From: Syntrophobacterales bacterium
GTDB taxonomy: Bacteria; Desulfobacterota; Syntrophobacteria; Syntrophobacterales; Thermodesulforhabdaceae
DNA length: 64,000 nt
NCBI GenBank assembly: GCA_026417655.1
Contig: JAOACS010000029.1
Coordinates: 30,339-94,338, forward strand
Direction of reading: 5' to 3'
Numbering within the stretch: the first letter of the stretch is position 1; every line of letters starts with the position of its first letter. A program made the translations under genes and the position numbers. Positions 18,682 through 28,460 of this stretch are shown here, one piece after another. The notes under the pieces were generated by a model. That model was not told the DNA's origin, searched no databases, and saw nothing but the letters and a program-made list of their open reading frames with translations.

Positions 18682-19020
18682 CTATACAGGAGATGTAACA
18701 GCCTTTACAAACTCTTGAAATTCCTTTTCTAAAAGGGGAAGATTCTGTAATGTAAATGTAAGGTCTCCATTTTTAAGACTCTCTTCCATCTTAAGTGCTA
18801 AGGCTTGAAGGCGTTCCGCCGAAACGTTTGAAGATGCTCCCTTTATAGAATGGGCATATCTTACAGCATCTTGAAGTCTACCCTCTTTAAGAGCATCCTT
18901 CAAGGATTGGAACTGATTAGGAAAATCCGATATGAATACTTCAACCACTATCTTTACTAACTCCTCATCCCCTTCAAGTCTTGCGAGAATCGCCTCTTTA
19001 TTAAATACAGACGAACTCAT
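18682..19020 (-). CDS. HPt-domain phosphotransfer protein
   Basis: A free-standing histidine phosphotransfer domain that would shuttle phosphoryl groups between hybrid-kinase receivers and response regulators. The 112 residues contain the HPt signature AHSIKGASSNVSAERL with His57 as the phosphorylated residue. The ATG at 19020 is chosen, with GGGGGAAGGAAG before it; a longer reading from a TTG at 19041 is possible. It follows the hybrid kinase gene within about 20 bp, an arrangement that supports a kinase-receiver-HPt-receiver relay. Confidence 0.88.
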   Translation of the reverse strand: MSSSVFNKEAILARLEGDEELVKIVVEVFISDFPNQFQSLKDALKEGRLQDAVRYAHSIKGASSNVSAERLQALALKMEESLKNGDLTFTLQNLPLLEKEFQEFVKAVTSPV

Positions 19021-19037
19021 CTTCCTTCCCCCATTTG

Positions 19038-21851
19038 TCAAAAACCTCTTCTATTTACCCACTTATTTATAACCCTTTTCAGATCATCTAGAGACACCGG
19101 TTTAGATATGTAATCGTTCATCCCAGCAATAAGACAGGCTTCCTTTATATCCTTTATAGCATGGGCAGTCATAGCAATTGTAGGCACATCCTTAGATTTT
19201 AGATCCAGTGCAGGATCTCTTATTAGCTTAATAGTGTCAAAACCATCAAGTCCAGGCATTTCTATGTCCATAAAGACTATATCATAGTAGTTATCCTTCA
19301 TAAGTGATATGGCCTCATCACCTCCAGAGGCAATATCTACTTTAACCCCAAGCTTTTGTAACATCGCTTGAGCTACCTTCTGATTCACTACGTTATCTTC
19401 AACTACGAGAGCTCTTATCTCATAAGGTAGAACCTCCAACCCATTGTCCAAACGATTGTAAGAAGAGTCGAATAGCTCTTTTAAGGCGCCCTCCATATTT
19501 CTTATTCTTATAGGTTTGGATATAATTTTACAATTTCTCAATTCTTCAAGCTGGGACTCATCCAGTCGGTCACCTATGGAAAGGACTAAGAGTAACTTAA
19601 TATTAGAAAAGTGGGGGTTTTCTCTTATTTTTTTTATAAACTCAGTCCCCTTTATTTTCGGCATTTCTTGATCTATAATTAGTAGTTCAAATCCTTCGCT
19701 TGAGATTACCGCCTCGTTAAGTTTTACAAGAGCTATATAAGGATCCTCGACAGTTTCCTGCTTCATGCCCATGTGTTTCAAAATAATTTCAAGAACCACT
19801 CTATCTCCATAGAAACTACCTACTAGAAGACATCTTTTCCCCTGAATCTCGGGTATAATGGGAAAAGTTGACTTCCCTTCGTCTAATAACCTAAGAGGTA
19901 TCTCTACCCAGAAAAGGGACCCCTTTCCAAGAGTAGATTCTACTCCTATTTTACCCTGCATTAGATCTACAAGCCTCTTAGTTATAGCGAGCCCAAGTCC
20001 TACGCCTTCATGGATCTTCTTTGTGGTGCGCCCTATTTGTTCAAAGGGGTCAAAGATCGCTTCAACTTTATCCTTCGGAATACCCGGGCCAGTGTCTTTT
20101 ACCACAAATCGAACTACCAGCCTATCCCTATGATGGGAAAGAAGATATGAACTAAGTTCTACATAACCACTGTTGGTAAATTTAACGGCATTTCCCAGGA
20201 GGTTTAAAAGGACCTGTTTAGTTCTCCTCGGATCTCCTAAGATTTTGGGAGGAATCCTCATGTCAGGTGCATAGATCAATTCAATCCCCTTTTGTCTTGC
20301 CTTTAAAGAAACTGCAGTTATGAGATCGTCCAAAAGCTTGAATAAATCGAAGGGTTCTATTTCTAGCTCTAACTTACCTGCTTCTATTCTGGAAAAGTCC
20401 AAGATATCGTCGATTAACTCCATTAAAAGTTTTGCACTACTCGAGATCAAGTTTACGTAGGACCTTTGCTCTTCGCTCATGGACTCGGTCATAAGAAGTT
20501 CGGAGAAGCCTATCACGGCGTTTAATGGTGTTCTTATCTCATGGCTCATGGAAGCCAAAAACTGCGTCTTAGCTTCTGAGGCAGCCCTCGCCTGGGCTGC
20601 CAGTGCTTCGGCTCTTTCTTTCTCCCTAAGAAGTTGCATATTTAACTTTTCTGCTAAAGCATTAGCATCGGCAAGCTGAGCATTTAGAGCCGTAAGCTCA
20701 GTAACATCGGTAAGCGTAACAATTATGTAATTGAATCCATTCGCCTTTCTTAAGATTTCATTACGTATAAATGTCCTTAAGGTGCCATCCAACATTTTTA
20801 TTTGGGTCTTGGCGCTTATAACCGATTCGCCATCTCCGGACAAGGGACATTCATTGACGGATCCTTTGCAAAACAGGTCAAAACATTTGCTTTTCAAGAT
20901 ATCTTCGCGACTCATCTTGGAAGTATCTAACATCTCTGAATTGACCAAAATGACCCTATGAGTAGCTGGATTTACAACGGCTATGCCTATTGGTATGCTG
21001 TTTAGCACATCCTGAAAAAAGGCCTTTTCTTCTATTAACATTTCGGAGTATCTTTTTAATTCCCGAGCTTGGGCGTAATACTCCGTTACATCTACAAGAT
21101 AATGTAGAAACTTATCCCCCAAAAGGGGTATCCACCAGATCTCCATGTATCTGGAATCGACCTTAATAACTTCCTTCTTGGGTAACATGGTATGAAAGGC
21201 TTCCTTGGACTTACAATGGATGCATCTTATATCCCTTTCTGAAATTAATCCACCTTCGAAAAGCCTTCTATCTTCTTCAGAAATGCATCTACCTTCCATT
21301 ATACCAAGCCAGCAGGGAAGCCCTTCCTTCATTCCCAAGGCCTTCGCGGCCTTATTAGCTTTAATAACAATACCGTCTCTAGATATAAGGAAGGCAGGCG
21401 AAGGAAGCTCATTTACTAGGTTAAATAGCTCTAATTCTTTGGAAACATAATGGGTTATATCATCTAAGATGGCGCCCACTATTCTTTCGCCAATCCCGAA
21501 TACACTAATGACTATATAGGTGCCATTCAGTTCAATCCGAAAGGTCCTGTTTTTCTTGCTCCTAAGGGCTGAATTGAAGGTTTCGAGTAAACCTTTTAAT
21601 TCTTCGGGAGGAAGCGAATTAAATACCGAGGCTAGGGTAGGAGAAGTAGATCCTTTTATATTTAAATTCGGATTCGCCTCAAGGACCCAATTAGTGTAAA
21701 TGAAAACATAGTCCTCTATCTCACCAGTTTTAGATATAATAGGCTCAAGAATAGCCATTCCTATGGGAGACATTAAAACCAGGTCATTCAAGGCCTTTTC
21801 GCTAATAGCAGAAATATATTCCCTAAGTTCCATTCTAAAGCTTGACTCCAT
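19038..21851 (-). CDS. PAS-containing hybrid histidine kinase (937 aa)
   Basis: No membrane segment is evident, so it is probably cytoplasmic. Three PAS-like segments occupy roughly 1-390; the second has CW ... RCIHC and ends WWIPL-GDKFLHYLVDVT, the third has KCFDLFC ... ECPL. A short coiled coil leads to HisKA ([15 protein letters not shown], about 430), HATPase (NLLGNAVKFTNSG, GVGLGLAITKRLVDLM), a receiver that lacks the N-terminal acidic pair (LLVGSFYGD) but keeps IIDQEMP, and a canonical C-terminal receiver ([19 protein letters not shown]). It overlaps the CheR gene by 17 bp. An alternative start is ATG 21833, directly after the CheR stop. Confidence 0.9.
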   Translation of the reverse strand: MESSFRMELREYISAISEKALNDLVLMSPIGMAILEPIISKTGEIEDYVFIYTNWVLEANPNLNIKGSTSPTLASVFNSLPPEELKGLLETFNSALRSKKNRTFRIELNGTYIVISVFGIGERIVGAILDDITHYVSKELELFNLVNELPSPAFLISRDGIVIKANKAAKALGMKEGLPCWLGIMEGRCISEEDRRLFEGGLISERDIRCIHCKSKEAFHTMLPKKEVIKVDSRYMEIWWIPLLGDKFLHYLVDVTEYYAQARELKRYSEMLIEEKAFFQDVLNSIPIGIAVVNPATHRVILVNSEMLDTSKMSREDILKSKCFDLFCKGSVNECPLSGDGESVISAKTQIKMLDGTLRTFIRNEILRKANGFNYIIVTLTDVTELTALNAQLADANALAEKLNMQLLREKERAEALAAQARAASEAKTQFLASMSHEIRTPLNAVIGFSELLMTESMSEEQRSYVNLISSSAKLLMELIDDILDFSRIEAGKLELEIEPFDLFKLLDDLITAVSLKARQKGIELIYAPDMRIPPKILGDPRRTKQVLLNLLGNAVKFTNSGYVELSSYLLSHHRDRLVVRFVVKDTGPGIPKDKVEAIFDPFEQIGRTTKKIHEGVGLGLAITKRLVDLMQGKIGVESTLGKGSLFWVEIPLRLLDEGKSTFPIIPEIQGKRCLLVGSFYGDRVVLEIILKHMGMKQETVEDPYIALVKLNEAVISSEGFELLIIDQEMPKIKGTEFIKKIRENPHFSNIKLLLVLSIGDRLDESQLEELRNCKIISKPIRIRNMEGALKELFDSSYNRLDNGLEVLPYEIRALVVEDNVVNQKVAQAMLQKLGVKVDIASGGDEAISLMKDNYYDIVFMDIEMPGLDGFDTIKLIRDPALDLKSKDVPTIAMTAHAIKDIKEACLIAGMNDYISKPVSLDDLKRVINKWVNRRGF

Positions 21852-22686
21852 TTCTCAATTGATAGAATACGGCTCTTAAATACCTCTTCGCTTCGAATTC
21901 AGGAGCGATACCCGCAAGGGACTCTGTAGCACCAAGTATAAGAGCGCCATGGGGCTCTATAACCTTTGTCATTCGTTTAAACAAAACAATTTTATCCTTT
22001 TCTTGAAAGTATATGGCAACGTATCTACAAAATACTATATCGTGCTTTCCTATGAAGGTGAAGTCCTGCATTAAGTTTATCTTTTTAAAGGTAGCAAGGG
22101 CTCTAATCTCATCTATTATTTTATAACCGTGAGGGGTTAGGACAAAATATTTTTGAAGCTTGTCTGGAGGAAGCCCTCTTTCCACTTCAAGCTTAGTATA
22201 GATCCCTCGAGATGCCCTCGCGATGGCTTCATCCGATATATCCGAACCGAGGATTCTTATGTTATACCCGTTGAAGTTGCCCAAAAGCTCCTTTAGCACT
22301 ATTGCTATACTGTAAACCTCCTGCCCTGAGGAACATCCTGCCGACCATATCTTTATGGAAATGGGTCCCCTAGGATTTTGACTTTTTTTCTTATCTATAA
22401 GTTCGGGAAGGATTTTGTTCTGAAGGAGTTGAAACACGGGAGGGTCTCGAAAGAACATGGTTTCGCCAGTAGTAATCGCATCTATAATCTTTTGGGCTAT
22501 CTTTCCCGAGGTATCACTTTTAGCCTTTACATAGAGCTCAGAAAAGGTACCACAACCAAGCTCCCTTATCAGATTGGAAAGCCTAGTTTCAAAGAGATAA
22601 GCCTTTGTATCACCCAGGGTAATGCCAGTTAAGTCATATATATACTTTGAAAATACCTTCAACTCTTCTGGCAGGATTTTTATCAT
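21835..22686 (-). CDS. cheR: Chemotaxis protein methyltransferase CheR
   Basis: Methylates receptor glutamates with S-adenosylmethionine to adapt chemoreceptors. The 283 residues have the N-terminal helical domain (YIYDLTGITLGDTKAYL), the GETMFFRDP motif, SAM-binding WSAGCSSGQEVYSIAI and the late IVFCRYVAIYFQ in place of the more usual FCRNVLIYF. The gene overlaps cheB by 4 bp and the following kinase by 17 bp, so all three are likely coupled in translation. The chemoreceptors encoded nearby lack an obvious C-terminal CheR-docking pentapeptide. Confidence 0.93.
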   Translation of the reverse strand: MIKILPEELKVFSKYIYDLTGITLGDTKAYLFETRLSNLIRELGCGTFSELYVKAKSDTSGKIAQKIIDAITTGETMFFRDPPVFQLLQNKILPELIDKKKSQNPRGPISIKIWSAGCSSGQEVYSIAIVLKELLGNFNGYNIRILGSDISDEAIARASRGIYTKLEVERGLPPDKLQKYFVLTPHGYKIIDEIRALATFKKINLMQDFTFIGKHDIVFCRYVAIYFQEKDKIVLFKRMTKVIEPHGALILGATESLAGIAPEFEAKRYLRAVFYQLRNGVKL

Positions 22687-23789
22687 AAAAGGATACCCCT
22701 TACAGACTTCACTATCTCCATCGCTATCCTATCAAGAGGTATCACCAGGTCTACAACACCTGCCTTAATAGCTTCTCCTGGCATACCAAAAACTACGGAG
22801 GTAGCCTCATCCTGGGCTATTACTCTAGCCCCTTTTCTCTTTAGTAATCGGAGGCCCATTACTCCGTCATTTCCCATACCCGTCATTATTACCGCAATAA
22901 CCCTTCCCGTATAGTAGTTGGCAATTGACCTAAAGAGATAATCGACGGATGGTTTACAATTGTTTTCGGGAGGATCGTCTGTTATGATTATTACATATTT
23001 GCTATTATCTTTGGGGGATATCTTCATCTGTTTTCCCCCTGGCGCTATGTATACAAAACCCTGTTGAAGTTCCTCCTGATCTTCTGCTTCCTTCACTCTG
23101 AGAGAGCTTTTTTCATTGAGGCTGTTTGCCAGAGATTGAGTAAATATAGGGGGCATATGTTGGACAATCAAAACGGGGGATGGTAAATCCTTTGGAAGAG
23201 CGGGGATCACTTGACTCAGGGCGTTAGGACCACCAGTGCTTATCCCTATGGCTACCAATGGTTGTTTTACCAAGGTGGTGGCAGGTTTGTCGAAGACTTC
23301 CAGGGGAGTAGACTCTGGCATGGAAACTGGTGTAGAGGGAAGGGGGGATGGCTTAGTTTTAAGGATCTTCCTTATTTCCCATTTTCTTCTGTAAGAACTG
23401 ATTATAGGACCTAGGGCTTTAACCAAACAATTGAGACTTTCCTGGGGTCCCATGCCCGTAGGCTTAGTGATAAAATCGAAGGCCCCAAGCTCTAGAGCCT
23501 TTATAGTAAGAGCAGAACCGGCCTTCGTAAAACTACTAACAACAATTACTCCTACATCTAGCATCTGTTTCTTAAGTTCTGCCATGACTTCCAGGCCGCC
23601 CATCTCCGGCATTTCTATATCCAAAGTGATCATGTCAGGCTTATGAAGCTTTATCATTTCGAGAGCTTTTCTACCGTTGTGGGCGAAACCAATAACCTCC
23701 ACATCAGGGATTCTACTTAGAGCCTCTGTAATTATTTTCCTATAAAGGGCTGTATCGTCAACGACTAAGATACGGATCTTCCTATGCAT
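22683..23789 (-). CDS. cheB: Chemotaxis response regulator methylesterase CheB
   Basis: Removes methyl groups from chemoreceptors when phosphorylated by CheA. Of 368 residues, 1-125 form the receiver (VVDDTALYR, D57 in ITLDIEMPEMGG, K in ITKPTG) and about 180-365 the methylesterase, with the active serine in GISTGGPNAL, the histidine in IVQHMPP and the aspartate in MTGMGNDGVMG. The proline-rich linker (PSPLPSTPVSMPEST) is normal. Overlaps cheW by 8 bp. Confidence 0.95.
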   Translation of the reverse strand: MHRKIRILVVDDTALYRKIITEALSRIPDVEVIGFAHNGRKALEMIKLHKPDMITLDIEMPEMGGLEVMAELKKQMLDVGVIVVSSFTKAGSALTIKALELGAFDFITKPTGMGPQESLNCLVKALGPIISSYRRKWEIRKILKTKPSPLPSTPVSMPESTPLEVFDKPATTLVKQPLVAIGISTGGPNALSQVIPALPKDLPSPVLIVQHMPPIFTQSLANSLNEKSSLRVKEAEDQEELQQGFVYIAPGGKQMKISPKDNSKYVIIITDDPPENNCKPSVDYLFRSIANYYTGRVIAVIMTGMGNDGVMGLRLLKRKGARVIAQDEATSVVFGMPGEAIKAGVVDLVIPLDRIAMEIVKSVRGILL

Positions 23790-24243
23790 GGAACATAACC
23801 TCTAGGTTCAGAATGGATATGGTTTTATCACTCTTTCTAAGGATACCCACAAAATAGGGTCTTGCCATTTCGGGAATATTAGATGGGACTTCTCCTAAAT
23901 CACTGGACTCTGCTTCCGTCACTTCACCTACATCCTTTACTGCTATACCGATTTGTTCATTTTTGAGGTTAAGAATGATTATTTTGGTATAGTCTCTATG
24001 ATATTGTTGTGCATATTCGCTGTCTTCAAAAAGCTTGGTAGGTATATCCATTATAGTAACGATTTGTCCTCTAAGGTTTATAACACCAAGAATATATGGG
24101 GCTGCTTTGTAAACTTTGGTGATCTCCGTCCATGAGATGACCTCTTGAACCACTTCCATCTTAACGCCAAAGAGTTCCTCCCCAATCCAGAATGTTATGT
24201 ATTGGGTGTTCGTATTGTCTGAAAATAGGCTAGTAGAGTCCAT
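23782..24243 (-). CDS. cheW: Chemotaxis coupling protein CheW
   Basis: Adaptor that links chemoreceptors to CheA. The 153-residue single CheW domain shows YITFWIGEELFGVKM, EVISWTEITKVYKAAPYILGVINLRGQIVTIMDI (read as two parts) and the receptor-binding NLRG core. Position between the receptor gene (13 bp upstream) and cheB (8-bp overlap) fits. Nothing is missing compared with the family. Confidence 0.94.
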   Translation of the reverse strand: MDSTSLFSDNTNTQYITFWIGEELFGVKMEVVQEVISWTEITKVYKAAPYILGVINLRGQIVTIMDIPTKLFEDSEYAQQYHRDYTKIIILNLKNEQIGIAVKDVGEVTEAESSDLGEVPSNIPEMARPYFVGILRKSDKTISILNLEVMFHA

Positions 24244-24256
24244 CCCATCACCCCTC

Positions 24257-26053
24257 TCACACCTTGAAACTGGCCATAAGAGCCTTAAGTCTCATTCCGA
24301 GCTTGGAAAGCTCCTTCGCATTCTCAAAGAGTTCTTCACTTCTTCCCTTAAGACTATCCCCTATCATTCTTATCTTTCCTATATCAGAAGCCACACTCTC
24401 TAGAGCCCCTGAGACATCTTTTACCTTCCTATTGGAATCGTCCACCTCCTCTGTGGCTCTACCGATGTTTTGAGCAATATCTTTCATAACAACCGATTGT
24501 TCTTCTATAGCAGCCGCGATGGTGGAAACTAGTTCTCCCACCTCTTTAATGACCGAAATTATTTTTTCTATGTCTTCTACAGCCTTCCTAGTCGTGTCCT
24601 GAGTAGCCAATACTTTCATCTTTATATCCTCGGTCGCCTCACCCGTTTGTTGAGCAAGTTCCTTTATTTCTGAGGCCACTACTTGAAACCCCTTTCCTGC
24701 TGCACCAGCTCTTGCTGCCTCAATTGTAGCATTAAGGGCAAGAAGATTCGTCTGATTGCTAATACTCGTTATGGCATCCACTACTTTCCCTATTTCCTGG
24801 GCGGATTGTCCCAACTCCCTGACTATTGCGGAAACCTTTTCGCCATGGAGCATAGCATCTTCACTTATTCTTCTGGCCTTTTCCGTGCTGGAAGCGATCT
24901 CCGTTATAGTATAGGTCATCTCTTCAGTACTCTGAGCAACTACACGAAGATTCTCTGTCACTCTGTCCATATTTGAAACCAGCATAACAACACTGGCACT
25001 CACTTCCTCTGCAGCTGCAGCAACCGACTGGGTTCTTTCGGAGGTTTCGGCGGAAGTATTCTTCAACTCCTCACTGAGATCCTTTAGCTTATTGGAAGCC
25101 CTATTCAAGGCCTCTGTGCCTCTTGTGACTTCGCTAATGGATCCCCTTAGGTCAGCCGTTAGAACCTCAATAGCCTTAGCTATCTCACCCATTTCATCGC
25201 GTTTATGCCTTAGCTCTTCCGGAATCGGACTAGAAAAGTCACCCTTTCCCAGGACCTTTAGGTAGCTAGATGCAATGGAGATAGGTTTTGTCACATAGCG
25301 ATTTATTAAGACAATAAAGAGCACAGCCATAATCATAAAGGCTATAGCACCCGCTATACCCCTTTTAACTACGTAAGACCTTAGATACGCGTTCACAGGT
25401 GCAAGGGACTGAATCACCTCAAAGGCACCATGAACTTCCCCCTCCTTCCACCCTTCCATTCTACCACCGGTTATATCTACTCCCCTGTCGTTACCCCAGA
25501 TCTCCTTAGAGGTTTTTGGATCCCCGTGGCAATACAAACAGTTCTTCGAAAGCACTACCGCCCTGAAATAGCGAACCGTGTTCTTTTCACGATCCAAAAC
25601 CCATTTTTCCAAAACCTCTCCCCTTTCAAGCTCTTTAAGAACCTCCATCTCTACAGGATCTGGTTCATTTTTAGGATTTCTAGCCTGAAGTTTAGGCGTT
25701 CTTAAGGTGTAACCTGCTTCATCTTGCCTTTTTTGAACCGCCTTCCATGAGGAAACCACAGGGACTGCTTCCATAACCTTGTCTATCTTTCCCTCTTGGG
25801 TCCATGATTTTAATTGATCCACAGTAAAGAGTCCCGCTTCCCACTTGTCCTCCATTCCATCCCTTATTGCCTCTGCAGTAAGACACAGGGCCCTCGCCCT
25901 ATCAACATATGCTCTTATGGCATCTTCTTTTGCACCTTTATAGCCAGTAATCATTATCCCTGAAACAAGCGCTAGAGGTAGCAAAATGCCAACCAGAACA
26001 ACCTTCCACCTTATGGACAAACTATTTAAAAACAACAAAGGGTTAAATTTCAT
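24257..26053 (-). CDS. Methyl-accepting chemotaxis protein with haem-c type sensor (DUF3365-like)
   Basis: Inner-membrane chemoreceptor of 598 residues. A first membrane segment (about 17-35) and a second (about 233-253) enclose a periplasmic domain that ends in NCLYCHGDP: C172, C175 and H176 form a CxxCH covalent haem motif, with the surrounding R-Y-F-R-A and GAFEV typical of Tll0287/DUF3365 sensors. A HAMP domain follows, then the signalling helices with the highly conserved tip [19 protein letters not shown]. It is predicted to report redox state or a haem ligand (gas) to CheA; this is inference. The Shine-Dalgarno G-run lies in a small hairpin loop just before the start. Confidence 0.92.
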   Translation of the reverse strand: MKFNPLLFLNSLSIRWKVVLVGILLPLALVSGIMITGYKGAKEDAIRAYVDRARALCLTAEAIRDGMEDKWEAGLFTVDQLKSWTQEGKIDKVMEAVPVVSSWKAVQKRQDEAGYTLRTPKLQARNPKNEPDPVEMEVLKELERGEVLEKWVLDREKNTVRYFRAVVLSKNCLYCHGDPKTSKEIWGNDRGVDITGGRMEGWKEGEVHGAFEVIQSLAPVNAYLRSYVVKRGIAGAIAFMIMAVLFIVLINRYVTKPISIASSYLKVLGKGDFSSPIPEELRHKRDEMGEIAKAIEVLTADLRGSISEVTRGTEALNRASNKLKDLSEELKNTSAETSERTQSVAAAAEEVSASVVMLVSNMDRVTENLRVVAQSTEEMTYTITEIASSTEKARRISEDAMLHGEKVSAIVRELGQSAQEIGKVVDAITSISNQTNLLALNATIEAARAGAAGKGFQVVASEIKELAQQTGEATEDIKMKVLATQDTTRKAVEDIEKIISVIKEVGELVSTIAAAIEEQSVVMKDIAQNIGRATEEVDDSNRKVKDVSGALESVASDIGKIRMIGDSLKGRSEELFENAKELSKLGMRLKALMASFKV

Positions 26054-26070
26054 ACCTATGCCCCCATAGC
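26054..26070 (-). promoter_or_regulatory. Hairpin presenting the ribosome-binding G-run of the haem receptor gene
   Basis: On the minus strand CTATG (26069-26065) and CATAG (26060-26056) can pair around a GGGG loop, with the start codon only three bases after the hairpin's stem. The only good Shine-Dalgarno G-run sits in this loop. Such a fold could tune translation; the stem is only five base pairs, so this may be chance. Confidence 0.3.
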
Positions 26071-26125
26071 CATGCGTTGTTCTAAGTCCTATGTCATATA
26101 CCCACCGTCCGATTTCTAGTCTTGA

Positions 26126-28459
26126 TTATCTCGAAATCCTATCCAAAATTTCATAAAGCTCCTTCGACAGTTCGAAGCTCTTATTGTAAAGCTCAAAGGC
26201 GCTCCTTTTATCTCCCCTATTAAAGGCTACAACTGCCTCCTTTATGGACTTATGGAAATTTTCATGTATAATACCTAATCTCCTAAAATCTTCATCTCTT
26301 TGTAGGTCCTTTAACTCTACACTATAATACCATTTACCCAGTTCGCAGGAAGTATGGTCTGCAATCTCTGATTCCGAAACTGTAATCTTCCCATTTAATG
26401 CGTCGAGGAGTTTAGCTCTTATAGTGGCATGAGCCCGTTTTATATTAACTATATCTAGGACTAATCCTACCTTAAACCCTCTCAAACTTTCACTCATACT
26501 ATTTGCGCTCTTTGCGAGTAAATCTACTACCTGCTTCATCTGATAACCTACCTTCATAAGTTCCCCTGCCAAAGCGTTCACACCAGCGACCTCTTGGGTT
26601 ACACTTTCTGTGGCAGTAGCATTTTCATTTAGCATGCGAGCCGTATCGGAAATTCCTACCGAGATCTGGGCTACATTGTTCGCTATATCCTTTGTTACAA
26701 CGGATTGTTCCTCGATAGCGGTGGCGATTGTATGCACTATTTCGTTCATTTCCTTTGTAACCGATACCACCTCTAGGATATCGTTACTTGCGCTCTTTGT
26801 GCTCTCCTGCACTGCTTGTATTCTTTTTTTAATATCCTCTGTGGCCAAAGCGGTCTGTTGTGCTAGTTCTTTTATTTCCGTAGCAACAACGGCAAAGCCC
26901 TTTCCCGCAGCGCCGGCTCTGGCCGCCTCTATAGTCGCGTTAAGGGCCAATAGGTGGGTTTGGTTAGAAATACCCGTTATCGTCTCTGTAACCTTTCCTA
27001 TATCTTCTGCCGCCTGGGACAGTTTATCCATAATTTCTGAAAGAGCTTGGGCCTTATAGGTGGCTTCATCGGTTATTCTCCTCGCCTTTTCAGCATTGCT
27101 AGCTATTTCCGTTATGGTTGCTGTCATCTCTTCCGTAGCGCTGGCAACGCTATTGATACTACGACTAGCCTCTTCCATGGCCCGGGATACAGAATTAATA
27201 TTGGCCGACATCTCTTCCGCTGCAGCAGCAACTACGGCAGATTTAGAAGCTGTTTGATCCGTAGAGGTCTTTACCACATCACTACAGGAAAAAAGTTCCT
27301 GGGACATAGCACCTACTGTTGAGGCGGTCTTTATAAATGAGGCAAAGAGTTTTCTGAGAGTGTCCACAAAGCTATTAAAATAAGTTCCCATTGTTCCAAG
27401 TTCATCATTTGTAGTAACAGGGATTGATTTTGTAAGATCCCCTTCACCCTGTGAAATCTCCTTTAGCATTGTTATCATGTTATTAATTCTGGTGCTTATA
27501 TCTCGAATAAATATAATATTCATAAAGATAATACCTATGGATATGATAACTAGAGTGGCTACGATGATTACCATCTTCTTGAAGATATTAGAATAGGCCC
27601 TCTTCACAAACTCTTCCGATGCCTTAAGCTCTATTGAAGTAATCTTAAAAAGTTTTTCGATAGCCTTTGTTGAAACATCAAAATACTTCTCAGGACTTAA
27701 CCCATATTGTCCCTCTTCAGCCCTGACGAAAACATGCTCTATCATGCTCATCATGTCAGCATACTCTTTCGACTTCATTAGATCTAACATCGCCTGTTGT
27801 CCCTGTTCTGACAATACGAGAACTCTGGATTTTAGAGTGGAATTAACAAGACCTACCTTCTCCATTATAAAGGCCTTGTTTTCTGAAGATATGGGCTGAT
27901 TTGCGGCTATTATACTCGAAACGGTTCCTCTAAGAACTGCTAGACCCTCCTGAGCCGATCTAATAAGAGCTAAGCTTACAAATCTCTTTCCCATACCAGC
28001 AGCAGTTCTCGCATTGGTTATATCTCCATCTATAGCCAAAATACCTTCCGTAACCTTTTTAAACTCCTCCACAACCTTTTGAGGGGGATTACCAGGCTGC
28101 ACCAATTTCCTTGTGTATTCTAAATTCTGGAGGGCCTTATCCACCTTACTAAGCCATTTGAAGCTAGGTTTTTCCTTCTGAACATAATCCTGGTAAGCCT
28201 TTATGGCGATATCGGTATTAGATCTCTGGGAAATAACATCGCCCATGTTACCAGTTATAACCGCCATAGCGCTTAAACCGCGCTCCTTTTGAAGCTCCGT
28301 TAATATATTGGACGTATACAGTAAAATACTGTTCAACTCCTTCATGTCATCAAAAATTCTTTTATCCTCCACTTGCTTCACAACCATTATGGCTGTTAGA
28401 ACCAGAGAGAATAAAAGGGGTATCGCGGTAGAAATAATAATTTTCTTTTTGATCGTCAT
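26126..28459 (-). CDS. Methyl-accepting chemotaxis protein, NIT sensor and C-terminal CZB domain
   Basis: Inner-membrane receptor of 777 residues. A first membrane span near 9-28 is followed by an all-helical periplasmic domain with [19 protein letters not shown], the start of a nitrate/nitrite-sensing (NIT) domain. A second span near 295-315 leads to HAMP, the signalling hairpin with [19 protein letters not shown], and a C-terminal CZB (chemoreceptor zinc-binding) domain with [26 protein letters not shown] and IHENFHKSI, giving the expected His and Cys ligands. CZB domains in other bacteria bind zinc and can sense hypochlorite through the cysteine. One base separates it from cheA. Confidence 0.92.
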   Translation of the reverse strand: MTIKKKIIISTAIPLLFSLVLTAIMVVKQVEDKRIFDDMKELNSILLYTSNILTELQKERGLSAMAVITGNMGDVISQRSNTDIAIKAYQDYVQKEKPSFKWLSKVDKALQNLEYTRKLVQPGNPPQKVVEEFKKVTEGILAIDGDITNARTAAGMGKRFVSLALIRSAQEGLAVLRGTVSSIIAANQPISSENKAFIMEKVGLVNSTLKSRVLVLSEQGQQAMLDLMKSKEYADMMSMIEHVFVRAEEGQYGLSPEKYFDVSTKAIEKLFKITSIELKASEEFVKRAYSNIFKKMVIIVATLVIISIGIIFMNIIFIRDISTRINNMITMLKEISQGEGDLTKSIPVTTNDELGTMGTYFNSFVDTLRKLFASFIKTASTVGAMSQELFSCSDVVKTSTDQTASKSAVVAAAAEEMSANINSVSRAMEEASRSINSVASATEEMTATITEIASNAEKARRITDEATYKAQALSEIMDKLSQAAEDIGKVTETITGISNQTHLLALNATIEAARAGAAGKGFAVVATEIKELAQQTALATEDIKKRIQAVQESTKSASNDILEVVSVTKEMNEIVHTIATAIEEQSVVTKDIANNVAQISVGISDTARMLNENATATESVTQEVAGVNALAGELMKVGYQMKQVVDLLAKSANSMSESLRGFKVGLVLDIVNIKRAHATIRAKLLDALNGKITVSESEIADHTSCELGKWYYSVELKDLQRDEDFRRLGIIHENFHKSIKEAVVAFNRGDKRSAFELYNKSFELSKELYEILDRISR

Positions 28460-28460
28460 C

